The notes under the pieces were generated by a model that did not search any database, was not told where the DNA came from, and was given only the letters and a program-made list of their open reading frames with translations. The position numbers and the translations under genes were made by a program. This document shows positions 1 to 10,858 of a DNA stretch of 64,000 nt, piece by piece. The DNA comes from an uncultured Pseudomonadota bacterium (GTDB taxonomy: Bacteria; Pseudomonadota; Gammaproteobacteria; Xanthomonadales; Wenzhouxiangellaceae). Positions within the stretch are counted from its first letter, which is position 1; each line of letters opens with the position of its first letter. The stretch covers positions 20,226-84,225 of the forward strand of contig CAKZPB010000064.1 of the NCBI GenBank assembly GCA_937138395.1, given 5' to 3'.

Positions 1-777
1 CTCGCGCCAGGCCAGTACGCTGACCGCGCCGTGCCGCTTGGAAAGCCGCGCGCCATCGTCACCGAGAATCATCGGCACGTGAGCAAATTCGGGCGGCACC
101 TTGCCCAGCGCCTTGTACAGATTGACCTGACGCGGCGTATTGTTGATGTGGTCGTCCCCCCGGATGACCAGATTGATCTCCATATCGAGATCATCGACAA
201 CAACGGCGAAATTGTAGGTTGGCGACCCGTCCCCGCGCTGAATGACCAGGTCATCGAGCTCTGCATTGTCCACTTCGATCTCACCGCGTACGCGATCATC
301 GAATCGCACGCTGCCCTGATCGGGGTTACGAAATCGAATGACTGGCTGCCGTTCGGCCGGGAAATCATCAGGCGGCGAAGTTCGATCGCGGCAGCGGCCG
401 TCATATCGGGGTTTTTCACCTGCCTCCATGGCTTGTTCGCGCAGAGTTTCCAAGCGTTCCTTGGAGCAATAACAGCGATACGCCTGGCCGTCATCCAGCA
501 GTTGCTGCACGGCCTGCTGATACAGCGGCATCCGCTCGGACTGAAAAAACGGCCCCTCGTCCGCTTTCAGTCCAAGCCAGTCCATGCCGTCAAAAATTGC
601 CTGGACGGACGCCTGGGTCGAACGCTCGCGGTCGGTATCTTCGATGCGAAGAATAAACTGCCCCGATGTCGAACGGGCTGCGAGCCAGCAGAACAGCGCC
701 GTACGGGCTCCGCCAATATGCAAATAGCCGGTCGGGCTGGGTGCGAATCGGGTGCGGATTGGCTGAGAATGGGTCAT
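1..777 (-). CDS. gltX: glutamyl-tRNA synthetase, partial (3' end runs off window)
   Basis: Reverse-strand translation from ATG at 777 reads [32 protein letters not shown]..., with the class I aaRS HIGH-type motif (HIGG) and ...LSKRHGA (KMSKS-type) near position 40. Open at the window edge, so absent from the ORF track. Confidence 0.93.
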   Translation of the reverse strand, partial: MTHSQPIRTRFAPSPTGYLHIGGARTALFCWLAARSTSGQFILRIEDTDRERSTQASVQAIFDGMDWLGLKADEGPFFQSERMPLYQQAVQQLLDDGQAYRCYCSKERLETLREQAMEAGEKPRYDGRCRDRTSPPDDFPAERQPVIRFRNPDQGSVRFDDRVRGEIEVDNAELDDLVIQRGDGSPTYNFAVVVDDLDMEINLVIRGDDHINNTPRQVNLYKALGKVPPEFAHVPMILGDDGARLSKRHGAVSVLAWRE

Positions 778-996
778 GGTTCGAGACGCTGTCGGAGTTC
801 AATCAAAAACGGGCGGACCCATCGTTGCTGTACTGACGGCAAAGCAATTGAGTCCAGTCGGAGACGCGCAATCATAGCAGATTGTGATTGATGCGCCGAT
901 GATGCGTCTGCGTTATAACTAGGACGTGGAACAGCCGATGAAACACAACAAAATCAACATGCAAACAACTGCACGCCCAACCATGGTGAGTTCGGT

Positions 997-2445
997 TTGA
1001 ATCTTCTGCAGTTGGGCCATTCGCGCTACAGGGAGACGCTTCGTGTTTTTCGAGGGCGGATTCAGCTGCGTCTGCTGCTCGCCGGGATCGTGCTGGTGCT
1101 GCTCACCTCCGGTCAGCACAATCTGACCGCACTGGAAAAAATCCAGGAACGGGGACGACTGGTCTTGTTGACCATCAACGGTGCAACTACGTACTACCTG
1201 GGCCCCGAAGGTGAAGCCGGATTCGAATATGATCTGGCGCGGGATTTCGCCGATTACCTGGACGTCCCGATTGAAGTCATCACGCGCGGCAGCGTCGGCG
1301 AGTTGGTGCCGACACTGCGCAGCGGCCTGGGTGATTTCATTGCCGCCAATCTGTCGCAGACCCGCCAGCGACAGCGTTCATTACGCTTCGGCCCGGTCTA
1401 CGATGAAGTGCATCCCGTGGTGGTCTACCGGCGGGGCTCCAGCCGCCCCCGGTCTCCTGAAGACCTGCTGGAAGGATCACTGGCCGTGATGGGCGGCACC
1501 AGCTACAACCGTTTTCTACAGCAGTGGAATACCGCGTTCGGCCTCGAGTGGGAGGCACGCGAGGGCGACAGCATCGAGGATCTGCTTGAAGCGGTTTCTA
1601 ACGAGTCGGTTGACTACACGATTGTCGATTCCAATATCTTCGATCTGAACCGGCGTTTCTTTCCAGCCGTCCGGATCGGCTTCGAAATCGACGAAGTGGA
1701 ACGACTGGCCTGGGCGACCGAATTGTCCGATGACGACACCTTGACGCAAAAAATGCGCGAATTCTTTGCCCTGCCCGACCATGCAACTCGCATGGCAGAC
1801 TTGCGCGGCCGCTATTATGAGCACGTCGAATTGTACGAAGCTGTCGGCACGTTTCATTTCATGGAGCAGATGCGCGAGCGCCTCCCGCGGTATCGTCCGC
1901 TATTTGAGGAAACGGCCGCCGAGCAGGAACTTGACTGGCGCTTGCTGGCCGCAATCAGCTATCAGGAATCGCACTGGAACCCGGACGCGGTATCGCCCAC
2001 CGGTGTGCGTGGCTTGATGATGCTGACCCAGCGCACGGCGCGACACATCGGCGTCGAAGATCGGCTCGACCCGGCCCAGAGCATCGAAGGCGGTGCGCGC
2101 TATCTGAATTCCTTGATCGAGCGTTTACCGGACCGGATCCAGCATCCCGATCGCTTGTGGCTGGCGCTGGCTGCCTACAACATCGGCTATGGCCACATGG
2201 AAGACGCGCGGCGCCTGACACAACGCTACGGCGGCGATCCGGACCGCTGGGTCGATGTGCGCGAGCGCCTCCCGTTACTGACCCAGGAACGCTACTTTTC
2301 CGAAACCCGCTTCGGCTACGCGCGCGGCTACGAGGCCCTGCACTACGTCGAAAGCGTGCGCACGTTCTATGAAATTCTGGTCTGGATGGAAGGCCGTGAG
2401 CACCCGCTGATCGTTGCGCAGGATTCCTCATCCGAGCGCTTGTAG
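997..2445 (+). CDS. mltF: membrane-bound lytic murein transglycosylase F (SBP domain plus SLT domain)
   Basis: 482 aa: periplasmic-binding-protein-like N-terminal half, then an SLT domain (LLAAISYQESHWNPDAVSPTGVRGLMMLTQRTA). The ORF-track start is TTG, so the true start is uncertain. Confidence 0.88.
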   Translation: MNLLQLGHSRYRETLRVFRGRIQLRLLLAGIVLVLLTSGQHNLTALEKIQERGRLVLLTINGATTYYLGPEGEAGFEYDLARDFADYLDVPIEVITRGSVGELVPTLRSGLGDFIAANLSQTRQRQRSLRFGPVYDEVHPVVVYRRGSSRPRSPEDLLEGSLAVMGGTSYNRFLQQWNTAFGLEWEAREGDSIEDLLEAVSNESVDYTIVDSNIFDLNRRFFPAVRIGFEIDEVERLAWATELSDDDTLTQKMREFFALPDHATRMADLRGRYYEHVELYEAVGTFHFMEQMRERLPRYRPLFEETAAEQELDWRLLAAISYQESHWNPDAVSPTGVRGLMMLTQRTARHIGVEDRLDPAQSIEGGARYLNSLIERLPDRIQHPDRLWLALAAYNIGYGHMEDARRLTQRYGGDPDRWVDVRERLPLLTQERYFSETRFGYARGYEALHYVESVRTFYEILVWMEGREHPLIVAQDSSSERL

Positions 2446-2736
2446 TGCCTTGATTGTTCAATCGGCGTGTTTGAGTCAGGCTGAAACCGGCAAACCCGGT
2501 CTGCTAGTGATCCAAAGCGCTGCAGGAACAAGTTCGCACTATTCCCACTATGCTTCAGGCAGTTGTCATGTCCCGTTTTGCTTGTGATTTATCTCCGCTG
2601 TACTGACCGGCCAAGGCCATAGGTTGATTTTCGATTGCCCGGCGGTTCACAACAGGCAGGCCAGGATGGGCCCTCATCGCATACCCGGACGAATCGAATC
2701 AGCCTTGGGTCAACTGCTCAGCTGGTTGATAACCTT

Positions 2737-4533
2737 CTACTTTCCGCGCATGAATAGCGAATCCAGCTGCTTCATATCCAGCTGCACCCACGTCGGGCGA
2801 CCGTGGTTGCACTGATCGGATCGTTCCGTGCGCTCCATATCGCGCAGCAAGGCATTCATTTCGTCCAGATTCAGACGGCGATTGGCTCGGACCGAACCAT
2901 GACAGGCCGCGGTCGACAAGAGTGCGTCAATCGCCGATTCGATCCGGCGGCTGTCGCCGAGTTCGATCAAGTCCGACAGTACGTCGCGCACCAGGCTGGC
3001 TACATCGGACTTGGCCAACAGGGTCGGTACTGCTCGAATCAGCATGCTCTGTGGGCCAGCCAGGCTCAGCTCGAAACCCAACCGCTTCAGGCCTTTGCTG
3101 TGCTGTTCCAGGGCAGTAATTTCGGCGCTGCTTGCAGCCACCGTTTCCGGCACCAGTAGCGGCTGCGAGCGTATTCGATCCTCTTGCCAGGAAAGCTTCA
3201 TCCGCTCATAGACGATGCGTTCATGCGCCGCATGCATATCCACCACGACCAGGCCGTGCTGATTCTGCGCCAGCACAAACACGCCGTGCACCTGGGCAAG
3301 CGCAAATCCGAGCGGCGGCACTTCCTCGCCACTCGTCGCCGGCAGCGATGCACTGGAAGACGTTGCCACAAGGTCTGCATAGCGCTGGATCTGTTCGCGG
3401 ACCGGCAGGCCAAGCGCATTCTGATGGGTTGTTTGGGGCCACTCAGGCCGGCTGCTACCGGCTCCGGCTTGAACAGCACTGACGGCAGGTTCGTGCCCGG
3501 CGCGGCTTGAATCGTCGGCGCCGGGTCGAGTCTCCGACAGCGCCCGATGAATCATCGAAAACAGAAAATCGTGCACCAATCGACCATCGCGAAAGCGCAC
3601 CTCGGTTTTCTGGGGATGCACATTGACGTCGACCTTGGCCGGGTCCATATCCAGCATCAGCACATACGCTGGATGACGACCTGAATACAGCACGTCTGAA
3701 TAGGCCTGGCGAATCGCATGGGTGACCAACCGATCACGCACCAGCCGGCCATTGACGAAAAAAAACTGCAGATTGGCCTGACTGCGCGAAAAGCTGGGAC
3801 GCGCGATCCAGCCGTGCAGATGCAGGCGGTGGTTGTCCCGCTCATGCTGCGTATCGACCGTGAGTGCAGCATCGATAAAGTCACTACCGCATACGCTTTC
3901 AACGCGACGAAGTCGATCAGCCTCGTCCGACGCTGCAGGCCAACGACGCAGCGCGCGGCCATTGTGAGCCAGTTCGAATCCGACTTCGGGGCGCGCCAAT
4001 GCAATGCGACGCACAAACTCATCGATGTGGCTGAATTCGGTGCGCTCGGTTTTCAGAAATTTGCGACGCGCCGGTGTGTTGAAGAACAAATCGCGCACTT
4101 CAATCTGGCTGCCCCGCGGCAGCGCGACGGGCTCGGGCTGCCCGGCTTGTCCACCTTCACTGATCAGTCGAAACGCGCTGTCATGGTTGGCCGTCCTGGA
4201 AGTCAGGCTGAGCCGTGAGACCGAGGCAATACTGGCCAACGCCTCACCACGAAAGCCCATACTGGCCACGGCTTCAAGATCCTCCAGGCTGGAAATCTTG
4301 CTGGTCGCGTGCGGGCTCAGAGCCAGAGACAGTTCGTCCGGCTCGATGCCCTGCCCGTCGTCCGTCACGCGAATGCGTCGCTCACCGCCGCCGTCGATTT
4401 CGATCTGAATGCGCCGGGCGCCGGCATCCAGGCTGTTTTCGACCAGTTCCTTGACCACCGAGGCCGGACGCTCGACCACCTCACCGGCGGCAATCTGATT
4501 GACCAGGTGCTGCGGTAACGCTTGGATCGGCAT
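2737..4533 (-). CDS. mutL: DNA mismatch repair protein MutL
   Basis: MPIQALPQHLVNQIAAGEVVERPASVVKELVENSLDAGA (GHKL ATPase); C-terminal ACHGSVRA and CNHGRPTW motifs. Start refined from 4731 to ATG at 4533. Confidence 0.96.
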   Translation of the reverse strand: MPIQALPQHLVNQIAAGEVVERPASVVKELVENSLDAGARRIQIEIDGGGERRIRVTDDGQGIEPDELSLALSPHATSKISSLEDLEAVASMGFRGEALASIASVSRLSLTSRTANHDSAFRLISEGGQAGQPEPVALPRGSQIEVRDLFFNTPARRKFLKTERTEFSHIDEFVRRIALARPEVGFELAHNGRALRRWPAASDEADRLRRVESVCGSDFIDAALTVDTQHERDNHRLHLHGWIARPSFSRSQANLQFFFVNGRLVRDRLVTHAIRQAYSDVLYSGRHPAYVLMLDMDPAKVDVNVHPQKTEVRFRDGRLVHDFLFSMIHRALSETRPGADDSSRAGHEPAVSAVQAGAGSSRPEWPQTTHQNALGLPVREQIQRYADLVATSSSASLPATSGEEVPPLGFALAQVHGVFVLAQNQHGLVVVDMHAAHERIVYERMKLSWQEDRIRSQPLLVPETVAASSAEITALEQHSKGLKRLGFELSLAGPQSMLIRAVPTLLAKSDVASLVRDVLSDLIELGDSRRIESAIDALLSTAACHGSVRANRRLNLDEMNALLRDMERTERSDQCNHGRPTWVQLDMKQLDSLFMRGK

Positions 4534-4561
4534 CAAACCATCCTTCAAATTCGAGCGCGCA

Positions 4562-4894
4562 TCACGGGCTGGCGTCCTCGGGTAAGCGCAGTCGCTCAAC
4601 GACCTGGCCGTTGATGACGTGCGACTGGATGATTTCTTCCAGGTCGTCTTCGTCGATATAGGTGTACCAGACGCCATCCGGGTACACAACCAGCGCCGGA
4701 CCCAGTTCGCAGCGATCCAGGCATCCGGCATTGTTGACCCGCACCCCGCCGGGCCCGGCCAGATTCAGTTCCTTGATCCTGGCTTTAGCCCAGGCTCGAA
4801 GCTCGACAGAACCACACTGAGCACACCATGGTCGTTCGGCGTCCTCATCGCGCTGGTTGGTGCAAAAAAACAGATGGTGCTGATAATAAGACAT
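4562..4894 (-). CDS. (2Fe-2S) ferredoxin domain-containing protein, thioredoxin-like
   Basis: 110 aa, MSYYQHHLFFCTNQRD...CAQCGS...NNAGCLDRCELGPALVVYPDGVWYTYI; cysteine spacing typical of thioredoxin-like [2Fe-2S] ferredoxins. Confidence 0.85.
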   Translation of the reverse strand: MSYYQHHLFFCTNQRDEDAERPWCAQCGSVELRAWAKARIKELNLAGPGGVRVNNAGCLDRCELGPALVVYPDGVWYTYIDEDDLEEIIQSHVINGQVVERLRLPEDASP

Positions 4895-4901
4895 GGGTTG
4901 A

Positions 4902-5606
4902 TCAGTCGAAGCTGTAGACCAGATTGATGGTACTCAAATAATCCGTTTTATCGCGACCGGCGTCCACATCGGTATTGTGCCGAACCGAAACGCCGGTTTT
5001 CAGCGACATCGCGCTGTTAATAGCCACTTCCAGCGTGAGCGCATTCTCGAGGAAGGTATTGGAGGAGCCTGATTCGACAAGGAAAAGGTTCCTGAGATTG
5101 GCGGATTCGGAAATGGTCCAGATATAGTCCAGGCTTCCTCTGGCAATCAGTTCGGTTTCACTATCGCCGGTTTCGCGCAGTTCGCTGTAGCGCACACCCG
5201 GGCCAATTTCACCGACCAGCGTGTGCGCGTCGCTGTCGATTATCCTGTAGCCATAACCCAGTGCAAGCGATGCTTGATACTCGAACGACGTGAAGCGATC
5301 ACGATCATAGCGCGCAACGCCCAGAATGTAGCTTCGATCGCTCAGACTGTAGTTGGTCTTATTGGAAGCCAGGAAGCGGCTGGCGTTCAACTCGCCTTCA
5401 TTTTCCGAACGTAAATAGCTGATATTGCTCTGATTGGTCCAGCGATCCTGGCTGTAGATGAATTCAAGCGCAGCATTGATCGTTTCGGTATCACTATTTC
5501 CACGCGCAAAGACCAGACCCAACTCGCCTGAACCGGTCCAGTCGGCCTGCGCAAGACCGGATTGAACTGCAGCAGCCAACAATGCCGCAAGAAGCATAGG
5601 TTTCAT
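4902..5606 (-). CDS. DUF481 family outer membrane protein (YdiY-like)
   Basis: Signal peptide then WTGSGELGLVFARGNSDTETINAALEF...; ends in aromatic F (INLVYSFD), beta-barrel-like. Confidence 0.8.
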   Translation of the reverse strand: MKPMLLAALLAAAVQSGLAQADWTGSGELGLVFARGNSDTETINAALEFIYSQDRWTNQSNISYLRSENEGELNASRFLASNKTNYSLSDRSYILGVARYDRDRFTSFEYQASLALGYGYRIIDSDAHTLVGEIGPGVRYSELRETGDSETELIARGSLDYIWTISESANLRNLFLVESGSSNTFLENALTLEVAINSAMSLKTGVSVRHNTDVDAGRDKTDYLSTINLVYSFD

Positions 5607-5727
5607 AAATACTCCAGAATTTTGATGACCAATATCGGAAGCCGATCATATCAAGCCCACGTTCAAGCTGCTTGTTTGACGCAAGCCGAGTACTATATCG
5701 GGATCGCCAATCGTTCAATAAACAACC

Positions 5728-6357
5728 ATGAATGCAGTCGATCAATTGATTTCTCAACTCGATAAGGCACTCCGTGTTTCACTTGCACCTGCGCCGGCAA
5801 CCGAGCGGGCTTCACCCGCTCAGGATGTACACGATGCCGATCTGACCGCCGAGCAAATGCGCAGCGTTGCGGGCCTGATGCGCGTCAACCATACCGGCGA
5901 GGTTTGTGCCCAGGCACTGTATGCCGGTCAGGCAGTCACTGCCAAAAGCGAACGTGTCCGCAAGGAAATGGACCATGCTGCACTGGAAGAAGAAGACCAC
6001 TTGTACTGGTGCGCACAACGGCTGGATGAACTGCACAGCCGTCCCAGTCACTTGAATCCGTTTTGGTATGCGGGCTCGTTTGCCATTGGCGCTGTAGCCG
6101 GCCTGGCCGGTGACCGCTGGAGCCTCGGCTTTGTCGAAGCGACCGAACGTCAGGTCGAATCACATCTGGCCTCGCACCTGGATCGACTGCCGGAAAACGA
6201 CTTGAAGTCGCGTGCGATTGTCGAGCAGATGAAAGTCGATGAAGCCGAACATGCCGAGCTGGCCCGCTCATCGGGTGCAGCGACCTTGCCCGCACCGGTT
6301 CAGAAATTCATGGCCGTGACGGCAGATATGATGAAGTGGGTGGCCTACAGAATCTAG
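5728..6357 (+). CDS. coq7: 2-polyprenyl-3-methyl-6-methoxy-1,4-benzoquinone monooxygenase
   Basis: 209 aa, MRVNHTGEVCAQALYAGQAV...EEEDHLYWCAQRLDEL...KVDEAEHAELA diiron motifs of COQ7. Confidence 0.95.
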   Translation: MNAVDQLISQLDKALRVSLAPAPATERASPAQDVHDADLTAEQMRSVAGLMRVNHTGEVCAQALYAGQAVTAKSERVRKEMDHAALEEEDHLYWCAQRLDELHSRPSHLNPFWYAGSFAIGAVAGLAGDRWSLGFVEATERQVESHLASHLDRLPENDLKSRAIVEQMKVDEAEHAELARSSGAATLPAPVQKFMAVTADMMKWVAYRI

Positions 6358-6389
6358 CCTCAGAGACCGCCGGGTATTGAACGCGCGGC

Positions 6390-7181
6390 TTACAAGTTGC
6401 GCCCATAGAACAATTCCTGCGTCTCTTTCTTGAGTCTGCGTTCGATCTTGCGGCGTTCGGCTGTGGGTAAGGCATCCGCAGAAGTTGCAAACAGGTAATT
6501 ATCCAGATCAAAGTGCTTCAGGCGCATTTTGGTGTGAAACAGATTGTCCTGATAGACATTGACGTCGATCATTTCATACGCAGTTCGGGTGTCCCGGCTC
6601 AAATAGTTCTGAATCGATGTCATCTTGTGGTCGATGAAATGTTTGCGACCACGCACGTCCCGGGTAAAACCCCGCACTCGATAATCAACCGTCACGATAT
6701 CCGACTCGAAGCTGTGAATCAGATAGTTCAGCGCTTTCAGTGGAGATATCACGCCACAGGTCGCAACATCGATATCGGCCCTGAAGGTACAAATCCCGTC
6801 ATGCGGGTGAATTTCCGGATAGGTGTGAACTGTGATGTGGCTCTTGTCCAGATGCGCCAATACGGTCTCTGGCAGTGGACCCGGTGACTCATTTCCAGCC
6901 GCCTGTTCCGGCGAGACAGGTTCTTCTGCGATCAGCACTGTGACGCTTGCGCCCTGTGGATCATAGTCCTGGCGCGCAATGTTCAAGATGTTGGCGCCAA
7001 TGATGTCCGACACATCACTGAGAATCTGAGTCAATCGTTCTGCGTTGTAGGCTTCGTCAATGTACTGGATGTAGGCATCGCGCTCCTCGGGTGACATTGC
7101 ATAGCAGATATCGTAGAGATTGAAACTCAGCGCCTTGGTGAGATTGTTGAATCCGTGGAGTTTGAGTCTTGGCTTGGCCAT
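6390..7181 (-). CDS. speD: S-adenosylmethionine decarboxylase proenzyme (E. coli type)
   Basis: 263 aa; pyruvoyl-forming region [33 protein letters not shown]. Confidence 0.95.
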   Translation of the reverse strand: MAKPRLKLHGFNNLTKALSFNLYDICYAMSPEERDAYIQYIDEAYNAERLTQILSDVSDIIGANILNIARQDYDPQGASVTVLIAEEPVSPEQAAGNESPGPLPETVLAHLDKSHITVHTYPEIHPHDGICTFRADIDVATCGVISPLKALNYLIHSFESDIVTVDYRVRGFTRDVRGRKHFIDHKMTSIQNYLSRDTRTAYEMIDVNVYQDNLFHTKMRLKHFDLDNYLFATSADALPTAERRKIERRLKKETQELFYGRNL

Positions 7182-7437
7182 GTCAAAAGGTCATTTCAGA
7201 GCGGGTGGGCTGGGTTAGAATCATTGGTTCGTGGTGATCGGTCAAGACGCCGTCGCTGTGCATTTTGGGCAAGCATGATAATTGTGAATCGATTTACAGA
7301 TGGCATTTTTTCTTGCACTTGCTCTATGGATTGACGTAGCCGGCTTGCCAATGCACAATGGGACGGTAGGCATGCAGGCCGTATCAGACAAGAACAAATC
7401 ATCGTTTTAGCCATAATCTGATTACTTAGGAATACCC

Positions 7438-8109
7438 ATGCGTGAAGTTCAGTTCTACCCCGTTGACCGAGTGGCCATGGATCACTTCCTTGAGCTGTGC
7501 AAACGTCAGCATTTTCCCGCAAGAGCAACGGTTGTCCGTCCCGGCGACTCGGGCCAATCCCTGTGGTACGTGGTTGAAGGGTCGGTGACCGTATCAACCG
7601 AAGGTGAGGACGGACGCGAACTGATTCTGAGCTACTTGAACCCCGGGGATTTCATCGGCGAAATGGGCCTGTTCATGCGTCCACGCCAGCGCGAAGTGCT
7701 GGTGCGCACGAAAACCAAGTGCGAGCTGGCCGAGATTTCCTACAATCAACTGCGCGACGCGTTGGATAATGAATTATCCGAACACGCGCTGGAAATCATG
7801 ACTGCGATTGGCGCCAAGCTCGCCCAGCGCCTGCTGCAGGCACGACGCAAAGTCGAGCACCTGGCCTTCCTGGATACCCAGGGCCGCATTGCCCGAACAC
7901 TGATTGATCTTTGTGGCGAACCGGATGCCGTATCGCACCCGGATGGTACTCAGATTCGAATTACACGACAGGAACTCTCCAGAATTGTCGGCTGCTCTCG
8001 CGAGATGGCCGGGCGCGTCATGAAAACCCTGATTGAAGAAGGCATGATTGAAGCGTCCGGTAAAACCGTGGTCGTGCTCGGTACCCACAAAGGATCCACT
8101 GCCGGCTGA
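7438..8109 (+). CDS. crp: CRP/Clp-family transcriptional regulator
   Basis: cNMP-binding fold (RELILSYLNPGDFIGEMGLF) and HTH ISRQELSRIVGCSREMAGRVMKTL-like (ITRQELSRIVGCSREMAGRV) typical of CRP/Clp. Confidence 0.93.
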   Translation: MREVQFYPVDRVAMDHFLELCKRQHFPARATVVRPGDSGQSLWYVVEGSVTVSTEGEDGRELILSYLNPGDFIGEMGLFMRPRQREVLVRTKTKCELAEISYNQLRDALDNELSEHALEIMTAIGAKLAQRLLQARRKVEHLAFLDTQGRIARTLIDLCGEPDAVSHPDGTQIRITRQELSRIVGCSREMAGRVMKTLIEEGMIEASGKTVVVLGTHKGSTAG

Positions 8110-8155
8110 ACGCCCTGGTCCGGCATTCGATTGTTTGCAAGATCGATCCAGGCAA

Positions 8156-10858
8156 TCAGCCTGTATTCTGCAGCCCCTGACTGATGCCATGAACGGTCGA
8201 AATCAACGCTCGCTCCAGTGACGTATCGCTTCGATTGCCCTCGCGCCACCGTTTGAGCAGATCAACCTGAACAAAACTCATGGGATCGGTGTACGGATTG
8301 CGCAGCAAGATGGAGCGCTTCAGCGTTGGATCACTGTCGAGCAGATCGTTCTGCTCTTTCAGCATGCATATCCAGTGTTTGCAGCGGTCGAATTCGGCCT
8401 GCAACACCGGAAAAATCTGTTCCCCTGCCTCGCCTGCAAGCCTGGCGTAGCGAGAGGCAATATCAAGATCCGATTTGGCCATCGCCATCTCGGCGTCATC
8501 GAGCACGCTGCGAAAAAACATCCATTCTCGACTCATAGTGCGCGCCCGCGCCAGATCAAGCGTGTCGATCATGGCCTCAAGGCCGGTACCCAAGCCGTAC
8601 CAGGCCGGCAGCGCATGGCGGCTCTGGCCCCAGGCAAACACCCACGGAATTGCGCGCAGTCCCTGAATACCAGCGTCGGCATTACGCGATGCCGGGCGCG
8701 AACCAATGCGCAACCGTTCGATGACATCGATCGGCGTCGCGTTGCGGAAATAATCGACAAAGTCTGGCCGCTCATAAACCAGGGCCCGGTAACAATCGCG
8801 GCTGTGCGTGGACAGTACCTGCATTGCCTCCTGCCATTCGCTGGATTCACCCGCCGTGCTTGTATCCGACCGCTGGTCTCGGGCCGTGGCCTTCAGAACC
8901 GCACCCGTCATCTGCTCCAGGTTGCGCATGGCGATCGAACGCAACGCATATTTTCGATGAATGACTTCACCCTGTTCGGTCAAGCGCAGATTACCGCCAA
9001 CGCTGCCCGCAGGCGAGGACAAGATGGCACGGTGAGTCTTACCGCCGCCGCGACCGATACTGCCGCCCCGGCCGTGAAACAGACCCAGTTTCAATTGATG
9101 CTGATTGAACAACTCGACCAATCGGCTTTGTGCATGCTGTAGCGACCAGCGGGATGCGACCAGGCCACCATCCTTGTTGCTGTCGGAATAGCCCAGCATG
9201 ATCATTTGACGCTGATCGCGCTGTTTCAGCAACCCGCGCCATGGCTCAAGCTCAAGCAGGCCGGACATGACCTGCTCGGCCGCCTGAAGATCATCGACCG
9301 TCTCGAACAACGGCACGAAATCCAGACGCCCGTCCGGGATACCGGCACGGCGCGCCATCCACCAGGCCGCCAGCACATCATCGGCATTGCGGCTCATGCT
9401 GACAATCAGGGTCGAAATCGAACGCTGGCCAAATTCGGCGTGAGCAGCATGTGCTGCGCGCAGCAGCTCGATGACCGGGTGACTGCCCCGGGCTTCGCCT
9501 GGCGAAGCCTGTTGGAGCTGATCCAGCAGGGTTTTCTGACGCGCCTGCCAGGATCGCTTCGGCCACTCCGGATCCTCCAGCTGCTCGGCCACGGCGTCAT
9601 GCAAATCGCCCGAGTCAATGCGCAAATCGAGTGCAGCCAGGTGAAAACCAAAAATATCGACCCGTCGTCGCAGTCGATTCAATGGAAACAGGCCGGCATG
9701 CTGGCCGCGGTGTTCGGCCAGACTGTCAGCCATCAGCTTCAGGTCGTCAATGAACTGGTCAACGTGTTCATAGGCTTGCGGCCCTTCGCTCGACGTTTCA
9801 GCCAGACGCCTGGCGAGATGATGGCAAAACACCCGATACGGCATCTCCCGATGGCGTAGTGGAATCTTCAACTGATCATCCGACCAAGTGCGCTGATAGG
9901 CCTTGATCTGCGCCGACAGCGCATCGGAGACCTGTACTCGCCCGATGGACTGGCTGAGCAGGCGATTCAATCGCCGAATCTCTCCCAGATAGTTGCCGAT
10001 GACCTGGGCGCGCTGCTCTGACAAGGTGTTGAGCACTGTATCCGGACCGACATTCGGGTTGCCGTCCATATCACCACCGACCCAGGAGCCGAAGCGAAGA
10101 ATGGAAGGGAAATGCGAAGGATCAAGATCGGGACCCCACACCGCCGTGTACGCCTCGGCGATGGTTTCATGCAACACGGGTGCGACTCGATACAGCACGT
10201 TGGCCAGGTAATAATGGGCATGCTCGGCCTCATCGGCAACGCTCGGTCGATGTGCGGCTTGCTCGGCCGTTTGCCATGCGATCGTCAGCTCCATCCGCAC
10301 CCGGTCAATCAAGCGCTGGTCGGCACGCGCATCCAGGTTCGGGTCAAACCGCTGAATCAGATAACGTGCCATGCGCTGTTCTTTTTCAAGAATGGATCGA
10401 CGCGTGGCTTCGGTCGGGTGAGCGGTCAGTACGGGCTCGATACAGGTTGTCTTGAGCGCCTCGAGCAGTTGTTCTGCTCCCATGCCGGCTTGATTGAGCT
10501 GTTCAAAGATATCCTCCAGGCTATCGGGCTGAGCCTGGTCGCTGCGCGCCCACTCGCGCTGACGGCGAATGCGGTGAACCTGTTCGGCCAGATTGACCAT
10601 GCGAAACCAGATCGTGAAACCGCGCACGAAATTGACGGCGCCGTCAAGCTCCTCGAAGTTGCACAATGCGGTCAACTCCTGTCCTTCTGCCTCCTGATTT
10701 CGCCGCGCGATGGCTGCCGAACGGGCCTGTTCGATCCGCTCGAACAACGCATCACCGCATTGTTCGCGCAACAGCTCGCCCACCATGCTGCCCAATACGC
10801 CCACGTCAGCACGCAGGGCTTCGTGTTCTGGTGGAAAATCAATCTGTTCGCGTTTCAT
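8156..10858 (-). CDS. ppc: phosphoenolpyruvate carboxylase
   Basis: VLTAHPTEATRRS, GSWVGGDMDGNPNV, GYSDSNKDGG, FHGRGGSIGRGGGKTH motifs. Start probably ATG at 10858 (MKREQIDF) or 10912; the ORF runs to 10963. Confidence 0.96.
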   Translation of the reverse strand: MKREQIDFPPEHEALRADVGVLGSMVGELLREQCGDALFERIEQARSAAIARRNQEAEGQELTALCNFEELDGAVNFVRGFTIWFRMVNLAEQVHRIRRQREWARSDQAQPDSLEDIFEQLNQAGMGAEQLLEALKTTCIEPVLTAHPTEATRRSILEKEQRMARYLIQRFDPNLDARADQRLIDRVRMELTIAWQTAEQAAHRPSVADEAEHAHYYLANVLYRVAPVLHETIAEAYTAVWGPDLDPSHFPSILRFGSWVGGDMDGNPNVGPDTVLNTLSEQRAQVIGNYLGEIRRLNRLLSQSIGRVQVSDALSAQIKAYQRTWSDDQLKIPLRHREMPYRVFCHHLARRLAETSSEGPQAYEHVDQFIDDLKLMADSLAEHRGQHAGLFPLNRLRRRVDIFGFHLAALDLRIDSGDLHDAVAEQLEDPEWPKRSWQARQKTLLDQLQQASPGEARGSHPVIELLRAAHAAHAEFGQRSISTLIVSMSRNADDVLAAWWMARRAGIPDGRLDFVPLFETVDDLQAAEQVMSGLLELEPWRGLLKQRDQRQMIMLGYSDSNKDGGLVASRWSLQHAQSRLVELFNQHQLKLGLFHGRGGSIGRGGGKTHRAILSSPAGSVGGNLRLTEQGEVIHRKYALRSIAMRNLEQMTGAVLKATARDQRSDTSTAGESSEWQEAMQVLSTHSRDCYRALVYERPDFVDYFRNATPIDVIERLRIGSRPASRNADAGIQGLRAIPWVFAWGQSRHALPAWYGLGTGLEAMIDTLDLARARTMSREWMFFRSVLDDAEMAMAKSDLDIASRYARLAGEAGEQIFPVLQAEFDRCKHWICMLKEQNDLLDSDPTLKRSILLRNPYTDPMSFVQVDLLKRWREGNRSDTSLERALISTVHGISQGLQNTG

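Noticed and set aside
31-891. 286-aa + strand ORF
   Set aside because: Antisense to the edge-truncated gltX gene on the minus strand, which reads as an unambiguous glutamyl-tRNA synthetase.
8096-8128. Possible terminator after crp (TGCCGG...CCGGCA)
   Set aside because: Short stem, 14-nt loop and no convincing T-run; insufficient evidence.
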